A stretch of DNA of 64,000 nucleotides from Amphiura filiformis (taxonomy: Eukaryota > Echinodermata > Ophiuroidea > Amphilepidida > Amphiuridae): positions 2,934,001 through 2,998,000 of the forward strand of contig NC_092637.1 in the NCBI RefSeq assembly GCF_039555335.1, given 5' to 3'. The notes beneath the pieces were generated by a model. It saw only the letters and a list, made by a program, of their open reading frames with translations, was not told the DNA's origin and ran no database searches. Both the position numbers and the translations under genes were made by a program. This document shows, in pieces, positions 1-10,870 of the stretch. The stretch's first letter is position 1, and each line of letters opens with the position of its first letter.

Positions 1-334
1 GTTAATTTGAACATAAACAAAATGATCCACATCATACACACGATAGAGACATTTACTGACAAAAGCTATGGCTAAGTAATGAAATCTGTTTTCAAGTGAT
101 GAAAGGCGTAGTTTTTCCAGTCTGAATTGGTAAGTAAGCTCCCCCCAAGCTCCCTCACTAGTGCATTTAATTGCAATGTGGTGTATACATTACATATCAA
201 ATTCAAAACTTTTACATTTTAAGAACTTGACGAGACAATGTTGAGTGATTGATCAAAAGTTGTGTGTTATTGTTTATGAGCTTTCTGTGTTACTTTTTAA
301 TATTTGACTGACTACATTTGAGTTTTTCCAGTTT

Positions 335-483
335 TTGCCTCTTTGCCGGCAAAAACCGAACCCTGTTGTGCGCACTTGTTCCCGGATATCCGACCGACCG
401 AATTGATCACAGAATTAAAAAAAATGGAAAATGCAACTTTTGGGTTGGTCAGGCCCGTAAAGCAGGGTTTTTTTGTGGCCTTA
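335..483. mobile_element. MITE, family with CCCTGTTCTACGGGC ends (divergent copy)
   Basis: Diverged copy of a family with clearer copies at 13825-14064 and 54540-54771. The shared ends read roughly TAAGGCGACAAAAAA followed by CCCTGTTCTACGGGC, inverted at the other side (GGCCCGTAAAGCAGGG near 452). No coding capacity. Confidence 0.55.
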
Positions 484-797
484 ATCCTATAAGAATATAA
501 GATAATCACAATAAGAATTTGTGCAGGTGGCTAACTGCTCGCCACTTCAATATAATTGTCAGTACGGTACTTTAGTAAGTTTATAAGCTTTTGTTTGTTT
601 GTTTGTTTGTTTACCCAGGTTGGTCCGTGAGGAACACAATATGCTAATCCATGGAAAACCATGGACCGTTCCAAGCTCATACAAATGCACAAGCCTGGAT
701 AGCCAGTGTAGGCTAATATATGCATGCTGGCCTAGATAGCTTTGATAAACAATTTATAAAACTATATTCCTTTTGTTTATTACTTTATTGATTGAAG

Positions 798-945
798 GTT
801 CAAGAAATAAAGCGTATGCAGGCAAACTGGATGCGACAGAGGGAATCACAATCAGATGACAATGGAGTCAAAGGTCAGAAAGCGGCGCCCTCTGGTCGTC
901 AAGGCCGTGATGACAAGAAAGTGGGAGGAACATCAAAGAAACAAG
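798..945 (+). CDS. RING protein, first visible exon
   Basis: Acceptor AG at 796-797, donor GT at 946. It encodes 49 residues rich in Lys, Arg and Gln, starting VQEIKRMQANW. Starts in phase 0 and ends in phase 1, matching the next exon. Confidence 0.7.
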
Positions 946-3900
946 GTACCGGTATACATGTTAATGAAGATTAAAATTAAGTCATACTGTACCGTAGCTG
1001 AAATTGACAATTTTTAACTTGCTGGGGGGTGGTCCCAAACCTTTAGCTTTTTGACCTAGCATTGTACTGGCGCATTTGCCTCAGAGAAATTAGCCAATAT
1101 TTTCCTCTATTGTTTTTACAAAAATATTGATACCGTACTTGGTAGAAATACATACATCTTAAAGTATTTGTTGGAAGAATTGTGTGTGTGTTTAAAAGAA
1201 TGTAAGTTTTGAAAGTTCTGAGTACCGGCGGTATCTCACTTTACTCAAGCTTATTTTGACTGAGTAGAGGGAAAAAACAAAAAAGAGGGGAAAAACGCAT
1301 CCCACATAGAGTGCCCCCTGACAAAAATGAACAAGAAAAGTGCCTCTCTGACAAGAAATGACAGAGAAAGGGGAAGGCAAAGGAAAATAAAAGGGAAAAG
1401 GAAAAGAAATAAAAAGGAAAGAAGGGGACCGGAAAAATCCCCCCCCCCAAATAGTTTTGAAGTAAGTCACTTTTGTCTTGCCAGCCATCTTGGGACAAAA
1501 ATTTGGTACCGTAACTAATAAAAACCAACCCTCCTATTTTTAAAAGTTCGGAAGAGAAACATGTAATTTTTGTTATTTGACCTTATTATCATTTGATTAA
1601 CTTTGAACTTAGAAACAATGACATGGACAACCAGCAGCGACAGCAACAACAAGAAAAAGAACCTCCGTACTCGTTCAGCTTCCCCTGCCGGTAGACAGAA
1701 GGACACCTCAAAAACTCAAACTGGAAGACAAACTCGACCTCTAAGTGGTAAAAGTAAGTCTGGATCTCGACCTAGCAGCGGACGTGACAAAGGTCTTTCA
1801 AGCAAACCACCAGTCGCAAAAGGCAGTGTTAGTGATAGGAGTGTTTCTAGTAAGAATACAACAAGTGCAAGGTTAGGGTCACAGACATTAGGGGTGCGGA
1901 CAGAATCAGAACCAAATCTGAGTGCTAAAGAAATCAATCCCTCTGTCAATGCATGGGATAGCAATAATTTAACAGATGCTAATTTACAGAGAACAAGCAA
2001 TGTTATTTCAAAGTATAATTCTGATATATCAGATGTTGACAGAACTTCCAGTGATAACCAATCATACAAGGACCAGCGTATCACTGATAGTGATAACTCC
2101 AACCAATCAGAATCAAGCAAATCTAATCACAGTGACCAATCAGAGACAAGAACTAGTGGAAATGATTTGATGAAGCCTGATGCTTTTGACCGATTGGCTG
2201 ATCAGATTGCTAGCCGAGTGAAGGCTGAGATGAGGTTGGAGAGGCAAGAAATAAGACAATCAACAGGTAAGAAATGTTCATGCAGGGCGTTATCTGTGTA
2301 GCTCCCAATTCCATTGGGTGAAGGAAGTTTTTGATAACCAAACAACTAATCACTAATCACCAATTTTTGAAAACAGAGTCCTTGGGCGGCGCCGGGGCTT
2401 GAATCCGGGACTTCAATGGTGCAAGACGAGGGAACAACCACTGCGCCAACTCGCTCTTGTGTATTTATTTGGGAATAAACTTATGGGAAACTGTTGGGTG
2501 AAGTCTTAAAAAACAGCTCCCCTTATTAAGGGGAGTGATTTATACCTATACACCAAAAGCAATTAAGGAGAGCTGTGGGCAGGTGACAGCTCCTGCTTTC
2601 CTAAATCAAAAAGGCCTGAAAAGGTCCACTTTTCAAGGATACAAATATGTACCCAACTTGGTACATTTACAAATTTCAATTTACAAAAGGACAATTGGGT
2701 ACTACAAGGGTACCACACCCCTGGCCAATTTTGTGCCTATTTTTGCATTTTTCTCAAAAAATATAGTGCATTGGTGACAAGTAAAATATGTATATAGGGG
2801 CAAGGACTACAACTACTGCACTGAAAATTCAGCAACTCAAGGCAAGCAGTTATTGATTTATTGATCAAATATTGGTTTTCCCTCATTTTTGACTCCACAA
2901 TTGTTGTCTGTGCCAAAATAAAATTTCCAGTGCAGTAATTGTAGTCCTTGCCCCTATAATATACATATCTTACTTGTAACCAATGCGCTATAATTTTTGA
3001 AAAAAATAAAAAAATAGGCACAAAATTGGGCAGGGTTGTAGTACCCCCTTTTACCATTCAAATAAGGTGAAGTGTCTGGATGGTTAAATTTAAGCTAATT
3101 TATTTAGGAAAAAGGTCTACTTTTATGGAAATTATGTACCCTGGGTTAGATGGGCACATAGAATGGGCCCATGTAAACTTATTTTATTGTCGCCTTGAAT
3201 TTATAATGCACAAATTTGCAATCTTTGACATTATGTTTTCATATTTTCAGGTCTACCACTGAAAAGTGTGTTGGATGATGATGAAGAAAATGATAGCACC
3301 TTATCTAGTCATCATTGTATCAAGTGTAAGCAGAAAATGGTAAGAAAATAGATCATATTGCTGCTTATTCAACAGAAAAGTCTTATTCAAGGTTTCCTTT
3401 TTTTAATTTTCAAGTATTATAAAAGAAAGTGGACCCATATACCATTTTATAGTGATGCTTTTGTGTAACCAAACAAAACATTTGGGTTATTCCTTCATGT
3501 AATTTTACATGAAGGGTTAGGGTTATGGCTAGGGTTAGTTTAGGTTTAGGATTAGGGTTATAATTAGGATTATGATTAGGCCTAGGGTTAGGGTTAGAAT
3601 TAGGATTAGCTTACACAAAATAATTACATGAAGGATCGACCAACATTTGCAAGTCTCAAACTGGCAAATCAAGTGTTATGAGTGTTCGCTGCTAATGGTT
3701 CCGATTTTTTCTCTCCTTTATTAGGCCAGAAGAAACTTTTTTTGATTGTCCAAAGATCCCTTCCAAGGGGTATGGTTGGTTGGTCAGATTTTTTTTTAAA
3801 GGTCATAGCCAAAATATTTTTGCCTAATAGAGGCCGTCAGTGTGACGTCATATGCCGCCATCTTGTGCGTACACGCTGTAATGGTCGTTCGATCTCCATG

Positions 3901-6900
3901 CGTGAGCAGCAAAATCACCACGTTGAGGCGCGATAACAGCTGCGTGGCAAGCTGCGCCCTGCGCGTAATGTCTGACGCATGAACACACAGATCATTTGTA
4001 CCCACAAGATGGCGAAAGGCTGACGGCCTCTATTAGTTAAAAAAACCAACTTTTTTGTGCCTTATACCAGTTTGTCGAGCTTCACTTCTTTATTCATTCT
4101 ACAATCTGTTAACAAAAAAGGGTGAAAGACATTTTATTTTTCACATGCATACGAGGGGGTATCAAAAAGTTTTAGAAATCGCCCAGAAGTGAAAGAGCTA
4201 TATCAATGAAATTTTGTCAGTTCAATCACTGGTCCTTATGTACACTATGGTGCAAAAATAATCTCATAAGTATGTTTACTTTTTTTACAGGAGCTAGATG
4301 TCACTACCTGCCTATGTAACCGCATAACCAGCAAAATGGAGAAAATTGAGGCATGCAGCATGATTAAGTTCTATTTTAAGGGTTACAGTGCCCAGAAAAT
4401 CTGGGATGAAATAAAAATTCCTTTTCCAAAAAGCGACAGTGACATATCACAATCACCACCGAAGATAACTTTCATTTCATCATCAATTTTCTAGGCACTG
4501 CAACCCTTCAAAAGGAGGATCTTAATAATGCTGCTTGCCTCAATTTTCTCAATCTTGCAGTTTATGCGCAGTAACTGGGGCAGCGGGTTATTGGCATCTA
4601 GTGCCACCTGTAAAAAAAGTAAACATACATATGAGACCATTTTTGGACCATAATGTACATAAGGACCAGTGATTGCACTGACAAAATTTCATTGATATAG
4701 CTCTTTCACTTCTGGGCATTTCTAAAACTTTTGATACCCCTCGTATGTCCAAATGTAGTAGGGGACCATGGCCATTTATATTTCATGCATGGAGGTTCAG
4801 AGGTATGCTTCAAAATGTTTTCCCATAAAAAAAACTAGCCATGTTCACCCCTGACCATTAAAATAAACATTGTAAAATACAAACATCTTCAAAGGTTCAT
4901 CGGCAGTTTGGTCCAGTAATGGCGACAGTTTTCTTTTACTTGATTATGTTTTGTATTGCCATATTGTTAGTGCACCTTTTAATTAATAAGTACCATAGAA
5001 CTTTTCAAGTGCCAACTGTCTAAAGGCCCATTCATACTACGTCGCAATTGCTTTGCAATGTGGTACAATGCCGCATCGCATTGTACTGAAAAATACTACT
5101 TTTCGATATCGTATAAAGTTAAATACATTTTTTTAACTTGGAAATGCGATAAGTTGCGGCAATCAATATATAGGCACTGCACTACACCGGAATTGTGGCG
5201 TAGTATGAAAAGACCTTAAGTGTCGATGTGCCTGAACCTGAACAAATAAAGTCAAATGTCTAAAAAAATTTACCATTAGTACATCTTGTGACTTGGGATT
5301 ATGATTTACAGTATTTTGAATGTTTCTGTGTGTAAACTCCTCATAATTTATTGACTTCATTGTTTTAAAGGGGCATTTCGTGATCCACAGCCTCATCCCC
5401 CACTTTTCTCAAAAAAAAAAAAGTTGAGATTTTTATATCACTGGAAACCTCTGGCTACATAATGTTTATGTACAAAATATTTCTTGCAGATTAATTCGTT
5501 TTGCAAAGATATCGTGAAATTTGAATATGGTTCTGGTGCACCAGAACGAAATTACAACGCATTGTCTATGGAGCAGTGTAATACACATAATCATGCATAA
5601 CTCGCATAAAAAGAGGATGCTAGGATCACGAAATACTCCTTTAATAAGGGCCTCAAAAATGTCTGACTTAAGCACCTGGGGTGCTAATTAAGAATATGGT
5701 ACCATAGGAATTGTATGTCTTTTTTTTCTTTCTTGTTTTTTTTACTGCAGGTTCCCCCAGACTATTCACCAACAGTGCTGATTCCATGTGGTCATACTTT
5801 CTGTGAGCCTTGTGCTGAAGATAGAATCAAATGTCCTACATGCAGAACAAAAGGTAGTGAAATATATGCCAGCATTACTTTTACAAAAATTGGTTTACAG
5901 CACCCTTGCATAAAAGATGCCTCAGAACGATAAAGAGAAAATGTTTACAGCAGATCCGTTTCTATATGTCGTCATGGTTTACTCCCACTTGGTCCGATCC
6001 CATTTGGCTGGACCAAGTGTTATTGGCCCTAGTGGGAATGGCCTGTCATCATAACCCAAGACATGCATGCAAGAATAATATTACGTGCCAATTACCTTAC
6101 GTCTTCTGATATAATGTTTCCTATATTAGGATGGGAATCACTTCCGAATCGTGCAATGTATTTCAAATTTCTGTTAATGCCTAAACGATATGGCTCCACA
6201 GTACCTAATCAACAGGTTTTCTTATATACACAAAAAGCATAATGTTTACACCAGACAAGCTGCGACAAATTTATTGGCTCTACCGCCTTGCATGAATGGT
6301 TATGATACTGAATATTTTAAATCATCTTTTTCGTACAGTGGGGTTGAAGTTTGGAACAAGCTGAGTAATGAATTAAGAAGCTCAACAAATATGCAGATTT
6401 TCAAGCAAAGATTCAAGTCCTAAAATTTTGTGCATATACCGGTACTTGTAAATGATGTGTTTTTATTCACATTTAAAATTGTATGTATTTTTGTATTTTA
6501 AATTTGTATCTAAGAGTTGTATATACTATATAAATTGTATGTTGATAATTGTTGCTTTTAAATTATTGTATGTGTAGCAGGGCCCCATGTTAGACCAGCT
6601 ATTTGGCTGAATTGGGCTACCCTGGATAAATATGATTAAAATAAATAAAAATAAAAATAAATAAATGCATTAGCATGTTTCATTGCCTTGACACTAAGAA
6701 ATGATTTACAAATGAAGTGACGTGTCTTTTGGACAATTTGATCAGATAAAGAAGGGAAAAAGATAAAGAAATGGAAAAATAGGATTCGGAAAATCAGGAA
6801 AAAATATATACATTTTCTTGCATTCCACATCACTGATTAAAGTTATGAACAAGAGTATGGAAAGTTGCTTGAACTTATGTTCACTTGTCACCACCTTGTA

Positions 6901-9900
6901 GAGACTCTTGTTTAAAAAGCAATAATTTTCTACCATTTTCATTATATTTTGCCTTCCCCTTTAAAAGTTGCTTTGCCTGCTCTTGCCCCCCCCCCCCAAA
7001 ATAAATAAATAAAAAGACCTGGTCACGCCACAGTTTCCTGCATGTATCTCAAATTTCACACCCAGGTTTAGATTCTTGTTTAATGTCAATCATTTCCTAT
7101 TTTCATTTTTCAGTTACATCAATAGCTGAGAACTCAACACTTCTACAAATAATCCTTGGCTCTACTCCAAACAGGAGGAAACAGTCATCAAAGAAACAAA
7201 CTTCAAATCCAGCCAATCATAATTCACATCCAGATTCAAATGAAACATATCATCCAAGAAACTATGAAAGCAACCATGGTGCCAAAGAATTCCTCTCAGA
7301 GGAAGAAAATACTTCAAAATGGTCTCAATTTGATGACCAAAGCAATCATAATCATAGCCACAATATAAAAGTTGAGAAAAATGTTGTTCGCAAAAGGACT
7401 ATGGATCCTAAAGTCAGAGCAGAAAACTATGTTTCAGAATTTGAGTCTTTGTCCATAAGATGTGAAGCCATGAGGGAGGAGGAACAAACAGTTATGGAGG
7501 ATGTGGAGAAGACTAACAGAGAGATAATGCAACAACAGGTAAGACTATTTGTAGTCTTTCTAGAAGACTTGGATGATAATAATACAAGCTTGCCTGTTGT
7601 CCCTGATTAGGTAAGTGCCTATCAGATGTATATAAGTGTCAAATAGCTTGAAGTATTATTCCAATTCACACCTTAATAGGCTTATTTGTTCAGAGTATTC
7701 GACTTTGATCCATAAGTATAGATCCAGGGGGAATAAATCCCCCCCCCCATATTTTGATAAGAGGGATGATCCATACCATCATCCCACCCAATGTGGACCA
7801 TATTCACAATTTTAGCTTCAATATGCTTGAGCGCATTTGTACCATAAACTTATTCTGTGCTGGATTCAAGATTTTTTAACGAACTCCATCCCCCACTGCT
7901 TTGATCTATAAAGACAACAGGTCTTAAAAGCAAGGTAAAATTGTGCCACAGCAATGCTGATAGGCTGTAGTGTCCATCTCTTTTTCCTTGCAGAGATGCC
8001 AGTCAGTTTCACTCAAAAAAACTGAAAAAGCATGTGTATGCAGGCCAAAAGCCCCAAAGCGAGCTGAAAATAAATAAAAACACAGGAATTTGGACTCACA
8101 AAAAACCTGATTTCAGGTTAAAACCTGATAACTGGCATCTCTGTCCTTGGCATTTGGGTCAGACTCCCTGAATCAACTTGTTGTGGGGGGTCATCTACCT
8201 AAGACAATAGAGGTTAAGAGCCATATCTAAGTTCACAGCATACTGGCACCTGTAGCCAGGATTGGAACCCACAACCTTCCAGTCATGAGTCAGAGCCCAT
8301 ACCACTAGCATCACTGTGCCCCTATAAAAAAAGACAATTATAAAAAACAAATAAAAAGTTGTTTTTTCTCCTGACAATCAACTTTACCCAGATATAGTGG
8401 TAGAGCACAAGTACATGTTTGTCTTCCTGCCCAAAAAACTTATTTTTTTGTAACCGCATCTTCTCTGTACTCGTATTCCTTTTCACAGAGAACTATAGGA
8501 AATATTTCAAAACAACAAGATAGAATACGTGAAGAAATCCAACAACTCCAAGATAAAATCTCATTATTAGATGAGCATCGTGGGGAGTACGAGAGGAAGT
8601 GTGAGGAGCTTGAAGAGGATAAGACAGAGAAGATCTCTCAGCTGCATATGGTCAGACAGATGCTAAGACAACTAGAAGGAAATAAAGATAAGGTGATTAT
8701 TAGCTTTTATAATATGCTGTAGTTTAAAAAAATTTTGATTTTAAAAATGTAGAAATAAAAAATGAAAGAATTTAAATATTTTAAAATTTAAAGAATTTTA
8801 AATTTTAAAAAATTGGTCAAAAATTGTTGGAAAAAACAAATGTGATTTTTTTTTAAATGTTATTTTTGGTCAACAATTGTTGGAAAAGAATGTTTGAAAA
8901 AAAAGTGCGCCTAATCAACACAGTCCATACAGAGAAGATCTCTCAGCTTCATATGGTTACACAGAAGACAACAAGAATAAGAAGGAAATAAAGATAAGAT
9001 GATTATTAGATTATATAAGGCACTTGAAACTTGATTCTGAGTTTAGCGTCCACCGCCCGCGTTATGAATTTTGTGCCGCGTTTGAGATGTAAAATCTGAA
9101 AATAATTCATTATTTTGCAAATTACTACTAAACCAGAAAGAAAATTTGTTTTGCAAAATTTTTAAACCCCATTTTTTTGTATTTGAACCCTTCAAAAACT
9201 ATAGAAAGCCTTGAGAACTATTAGATGAATCCATCTAAATATTTTAGCATTAAAAATATACAGGTTTTTGACCCTTGCTCTATCCAATTATTTCAATTAT
9301 ACCTTTGGGATACCAGGGTAGAAGATAAATCAACCTAGCCAAAATGTTTTTACCAGATGGACATTGTTGGTGTTGTAAATAATTTAACTATGAAAGACCT
9401 AGTTTTGACAAATTGGTGCAAAAAAATTATTTCATAATGTTCTGCATGATTGTTATTTTTGTATTAATGAGTCAACCCCCCCCATTTCCCCATATCCTCA
9501 AATGTATACGGAGAGGTTAGTACAAATTGGAGTGAAGAAGACCGGCATGGTATACTTCAGAATACATTTAGTTTGTTTTAAAACTTGAAAAACAAAAAGC
9601 AAGATAATTATACTTTTATAAATGCAAATGTTTATGTGTGTTTGTGACATTATATTGCGACTGGCGATACCCAATTAGAATGAACAAAAGCGCATAAGCA
9701 TTTGTAAAAGGCTGCTGATAATGAAACCTTGAAAATAATGAATAATGAATAATGAAATAGTTGCCTCATTATGAGCTGAAAAAATTGGGACGCTAAACTC
9801 AACATCAAGTTTCAATAGCCTAATATGCAAAAGTTTTCCAAGGCAGAATAAGTTTTAGCAAACTGATGTCTGCATCCTCTGTTTAAGGTTGGTATTAACC

Positions 9901-10260
9901 CTGGAATTAATGTAGAACCACTGGGGCCACGTCATGATTTGATTTTGACCGAAATATTTTTGAAGAGCACTGGGGTTGTTTAAATTTCACACTATGAAAT
10001 TTAATATTTACTGGGCCAATTTGCGATATTTACACCATTTTAGCCCCAAATCAAAGTGTTTACTGGGCTGAAAAGAAAGAAAATTCTAGTCAATTTTTGC
10101 CTGAAAATGGATCTGGCTAGCCTTATAAAAAGGTGGGGCAGTCTGACTCCACCACCTGTTATACTGAATTTGAATTTCCTACTAAATATAACTGCTTGAT
10201 GTTTTCTTTTCTTTGTAGGTGAGGATGCAGGCGCAAGACCTTGGTGTCTACCTGGAGTGA
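798..10260 (+). CDS. RING-finger / coiled-coil protein, probable E3 ubiquitin ligase (5' part missing)
   Basis: Seven exons (798-945, 1613-2266, 3251-3339, 5751-5853, 7114-7538, 8489-8692, 10219-10260) join with consistent phases into 554 residues ending in TGA. The order is a basic/polar N-terminal part, a long Ser/Asn/Gln-rich low-complexity region, a C3HC4 RING (ligands at about C290, C293, C310, H312, C315, C318, C325 and C328 of the visible protein), a polar linker, and a C-terminal coiled coil of about 100 residues. RING domains of this type recruit E2 enzymes and catalyse ubiquitin transfer, so an E3 role is inferred from the fold. The first visible exon begins in phase 0 without a convincing start, so one or more 5' exons probably lie upstream of the window. 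I do not recognise the specific orthologue. Introns carry SINE, LINE and MITE insertions, and the 3'UTR has an unusual inverted repeat. Confidence 0.85.
1324..1450. repeat. Purine-rich low-complexity tract in intron
   Basis: A/G-rich run ending in a homopolymeric C stretch at 1440-1448, inside the RING-gene intron. Open frames here are compositional artefacts. Confidence 0.6.
1613..2266 (+). CDS. RING protein, long low-complexity exon
   Basis: Encodes about 217 residues: a basic Ser/Arg/Lys-rich start, then an Asn/Ser/Asp/Gln-rich stretch with repeated NQSE and DQSE-type motifs, ending in a charged helix-prone segment. Acceptor AG at 1611-1612, donor GTAAG at 2267. Phase 1 in and out. Probably disordered; no enzymatic domain is visible. 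Confidence 0.8.
2383..2457 (-). mobile_element. tRNA-derived SINE head
   Basis: On the minus strand a tRNA-like promoter is readable: an A-box-like TTGGCGCAGTGG and, about 40 bp later, a B-box-like GGATTCAAGCCCC. The cloverleaf is not intact, so this is a SINE or tRNA pseudogene rather than a tRNA gene. Confidence 0.55.
2699..3050. mobile_element. MITE with terminal inverted repeats of about 130 bp
   Basis: The left arm (including CCAATTTTGTGCCTATTTTT and GGGGCAAGGACTACAA) is repeated inverted at the right end. A second copy lies at 23237-23588. Family unassigned. Confidence 0.7.
3251..3339 (+). CDS. RING protein, exon with first zinc-ligand pair
   Basis: Acidic DDDEEND tract followed by CIKCKQKM, the first Cys-x2-Cys pair of the RING. 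Acceptor TTTTCAG before 3251, donor GTAAGA at 3340. Phase 1 to phase 0. The intron cuts the RING between the first and second ligand pairs. Confidence 0.85.
3490..3636. mobile_element. Short TIR element carrying degenerate telomere-like repeats
   Basis: Terminal inverted repeats TCCTTCATGTAATTTT and AAAATAATTACATGAAGGA flank about 100 bp of degenerate TTAGGG units (GGGTTAGGGTTA, TTAGGTTTAGGATTAGGG). Compare 29157-29523. Confidence 0.6.
4152..4743. mobile_element. Palindromic mariner-like element (two 5' ends joined head-to-head)
   Basis: Flanked by TA on both sides (4150-4151, 4744-4745). The long arms start CGAGGGGGTATCAAAAAGTT and run inward nearly to the centre at about 4450. Each arm has a remnant of a mariner-type transposase N-terminal helix-turn-helix: the left arm on the plus strand from about 4337 (MEKIEACSMIKFYFKGYSAQ), the right arm on the minus strand (IKILLLKGCSA, then a stop). 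There is no DDE/D catalytic domain, so it is non-autonomous. Confidence 0.7.
5023..5218. mobile_element. MITE with TTCATACTACG ends
   Basis: Ends AAGGCCCATTCATACTACG and CGTAGTATGAAAAGACCTT are inverted copies; the interior is AT-rich and non-coding. The outer motif CATACTAC also appears at the ends of 26656-26809. Confidence 0.6.
5369..5640. mobile_element. piggyBac-type MITE (TTAA target site)
   Basis: Terminal inverted repeat AGGGGCATTTCGTGATCC (right end AGGAGTATTTCGTGATCC on the other strand), flanked by TTAA at 5365-5368 and 5641-5644. A 338-bp copy of the same family is at 55720-56057; this one lacks an internal segment of about 66 bp. Confidence 0.75.
5751..5853 (+). CDS. RING protein, exon with remaining zinc ligands
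   Basis: Encodes CGHTFCEPC followed six residues later by CPTC, the six remaining ligands of a C3HC4 RING. Acceptor CTGCAG before 5751, donor GTAGTG at 5854. Phase 0 to phase 1. Confidence 0.9.
6060..6664 (+). mobile_element. 5'-truncated CR1/L2-like LINE, 3' end only
   Basis: Two overlapping frames give the C-terminal end of a jockey-superfamily reverse-transcriptase protein: ILGWESLPNRAMYFKFLLM at about 6117-6175, then after a frameshift near 6180 MAPQYLINRF through VWNKLSNELRSS to a stop at 6423. The 3'UTR ends in an ATAA-rich tail (6635-6664). Dead copy in the RING-gene intron. Confidence 0.7.
7114..7538 (+). CDS. RING protein, linker and coiled-coil start
   Basis: About 141 residues. 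The first part is polar with Asn/His-rich tracts; the last 50 residues are charged and helix-prone (EFESLSIRCEAMREEEQ), the start of the coiled coil. Acceptor TTTTTCAG, donor GTAAG at 7539. Phase 1 to phase 0. Confidence 0.85.
7735..7930. repeat. Diverged copy of a dispersed repeat (TAGCTTCAATATG...GTACCATAAACTT family)
   Basis: Shares the block TTAGCTTCAATATG, GCGCATTTGTACCATAAACT and GGATTCAAGATTTTTT with copies at about 53160-53305, 56350-56680 and 58793-59158. Those better copies end near CAGTGGCRTAGAT. Confidence 0.45.
8246..8322 (-). mobile_element. tRNA-derived SINE head
   Basis: The minus strand contains an A-box-like GATGCTAGTGGTATGGG and a B-box-like GTGGGTTCCAATCC about 35 bp later, typical of a tRNA-derived SINE promoter. 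The cloverleaf is degenerate. Confidence 0.5.
8489..8692 (+). CDS. RING protein, coiled-coil exon
   Basis: Encodes 68 residues with continuous heptad character (DRIREEIQQLQDKISLL, then YERKCEELEEDK). Acceptor TTTCACAG, donor GTGATT at 8693. Symmetric phase 0. The 3' end of this exon plus intron sequence is repeated in decayed form at 8931-9012. Confidence 0.85.
8931..9012 (+). pseudogene. Decayed duplicate of the 3' end of the coiled-coil exon
   Basis: Matches 8629-8711, which includes the last ~64 bp of exon 8489-8692 and the start of its intron: ACAGAGAAGATCTCTCAGCT, CATATGGT, AAGGAAATAAAGATAAG, GATTATTAG. The donor GT of the parent is AT here and there are internal changes, so this copy is unlikely to be spliced. 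Confidence 0.7.
9018..9821. mobile_element. Non-autonomous DNA transposon, about 0.8 kb
   Basis: 34-bp terminal inverted repeats with about four mismatches: the left end includes TTGAAACTTGATTCTGAG, the right end is the inverse (CTCAACATCAAGTTTCAA). No transposase frame is visible. It lies in the last intron of the RING gene. Confidence 0.65.
10219..10260 (+). CDS. RING protein, terminal exon with stop
   Basis: Short last exon encoding VRMQAQDLGVYLE and TGA. Acceptor CTTTGTAG at 10211-10218. It continues the reading frame of 8489-8692 in phase 0 and the helical character of the coiled coil. The intron before it contains a non-autonomous transposon. Confidence 0.75.
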   Translation: MRMQAQDLGVYLE

Positions 10261-10870
10261 AGCAGTATCTTCTATATCATGCAAGAACAATTGAATACCT
10301 GAGTGGAAGAAGGGCCCAACTCCAATTTTTTTACAAAAATGAGTTAGGTCCAGCATTTTATTGCCAGCAGACTGTTCTTCCTTGTGTGTGAAAGATGAGC
10401 CAAAATCCACTCTCTATAGTCTTCCACGTACACTTAATCATGATTTTCATGGAAGAAAGGCCCAACTCCATGGAGTTGGGCCCTTCTTCCACAAATATTG
10501 GGTTGAAGCGGAATTTCGTTCATCCATGAAATCTGCTTTTCACTACAATAAACTTTCTTGCTAACATATTACATGCTTCTACTTGTGCAATTAATAGATA
10601 ATTATTAAATTTCTGTAGCTATTTATAACACATCTGCTTACGGAACTGGCACTTGCAGTATATTAGTGGAAGAAGGGCCCAACTCCAGCTCGTATTAAGA
10701 CCTGTACCATTGCCATGGAAACATCATATGTAATTTTGAATGTATGTGATATTGTATGTTCATGTTTTAAAGGTCCCTTGAAGATGAAAACATTCTGTCT
10801 ATAAAATTTTTCCAAATATTAACAACAGTTTTGATGGAGTTGGGCCCTTCTTCCACTCAGGTATTCAATT
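10261..10870 (+). other. Probable 3'UTR/flank with repeated GGGCCC-centred motif and inverted repeat
   Basis: After the stop, a 21-bp motif whose core is AAGAAGGGCCCAACTCC occurs five times: forward at 10304, 10450 (one base changed) and 10667, inverted at 10470 and 10835. The outer pair forms perfect 36-bp inverted arms (10289-10324 and 10835-10870), and the middle pair is a back-to-back palindrome. A possible polyadenylation signal AATAAA lies at 10547-10552, so at least part is likely transcribed. It may be a fold-back element or a cis-acting RNA structure. Confidence 0.6.

Noticed and set aside
3520-3610. Chromosome-end telomere
   Set aside because: Short degenerate TTAGGG units lie inside an inverted-repeat element within a gene intron.
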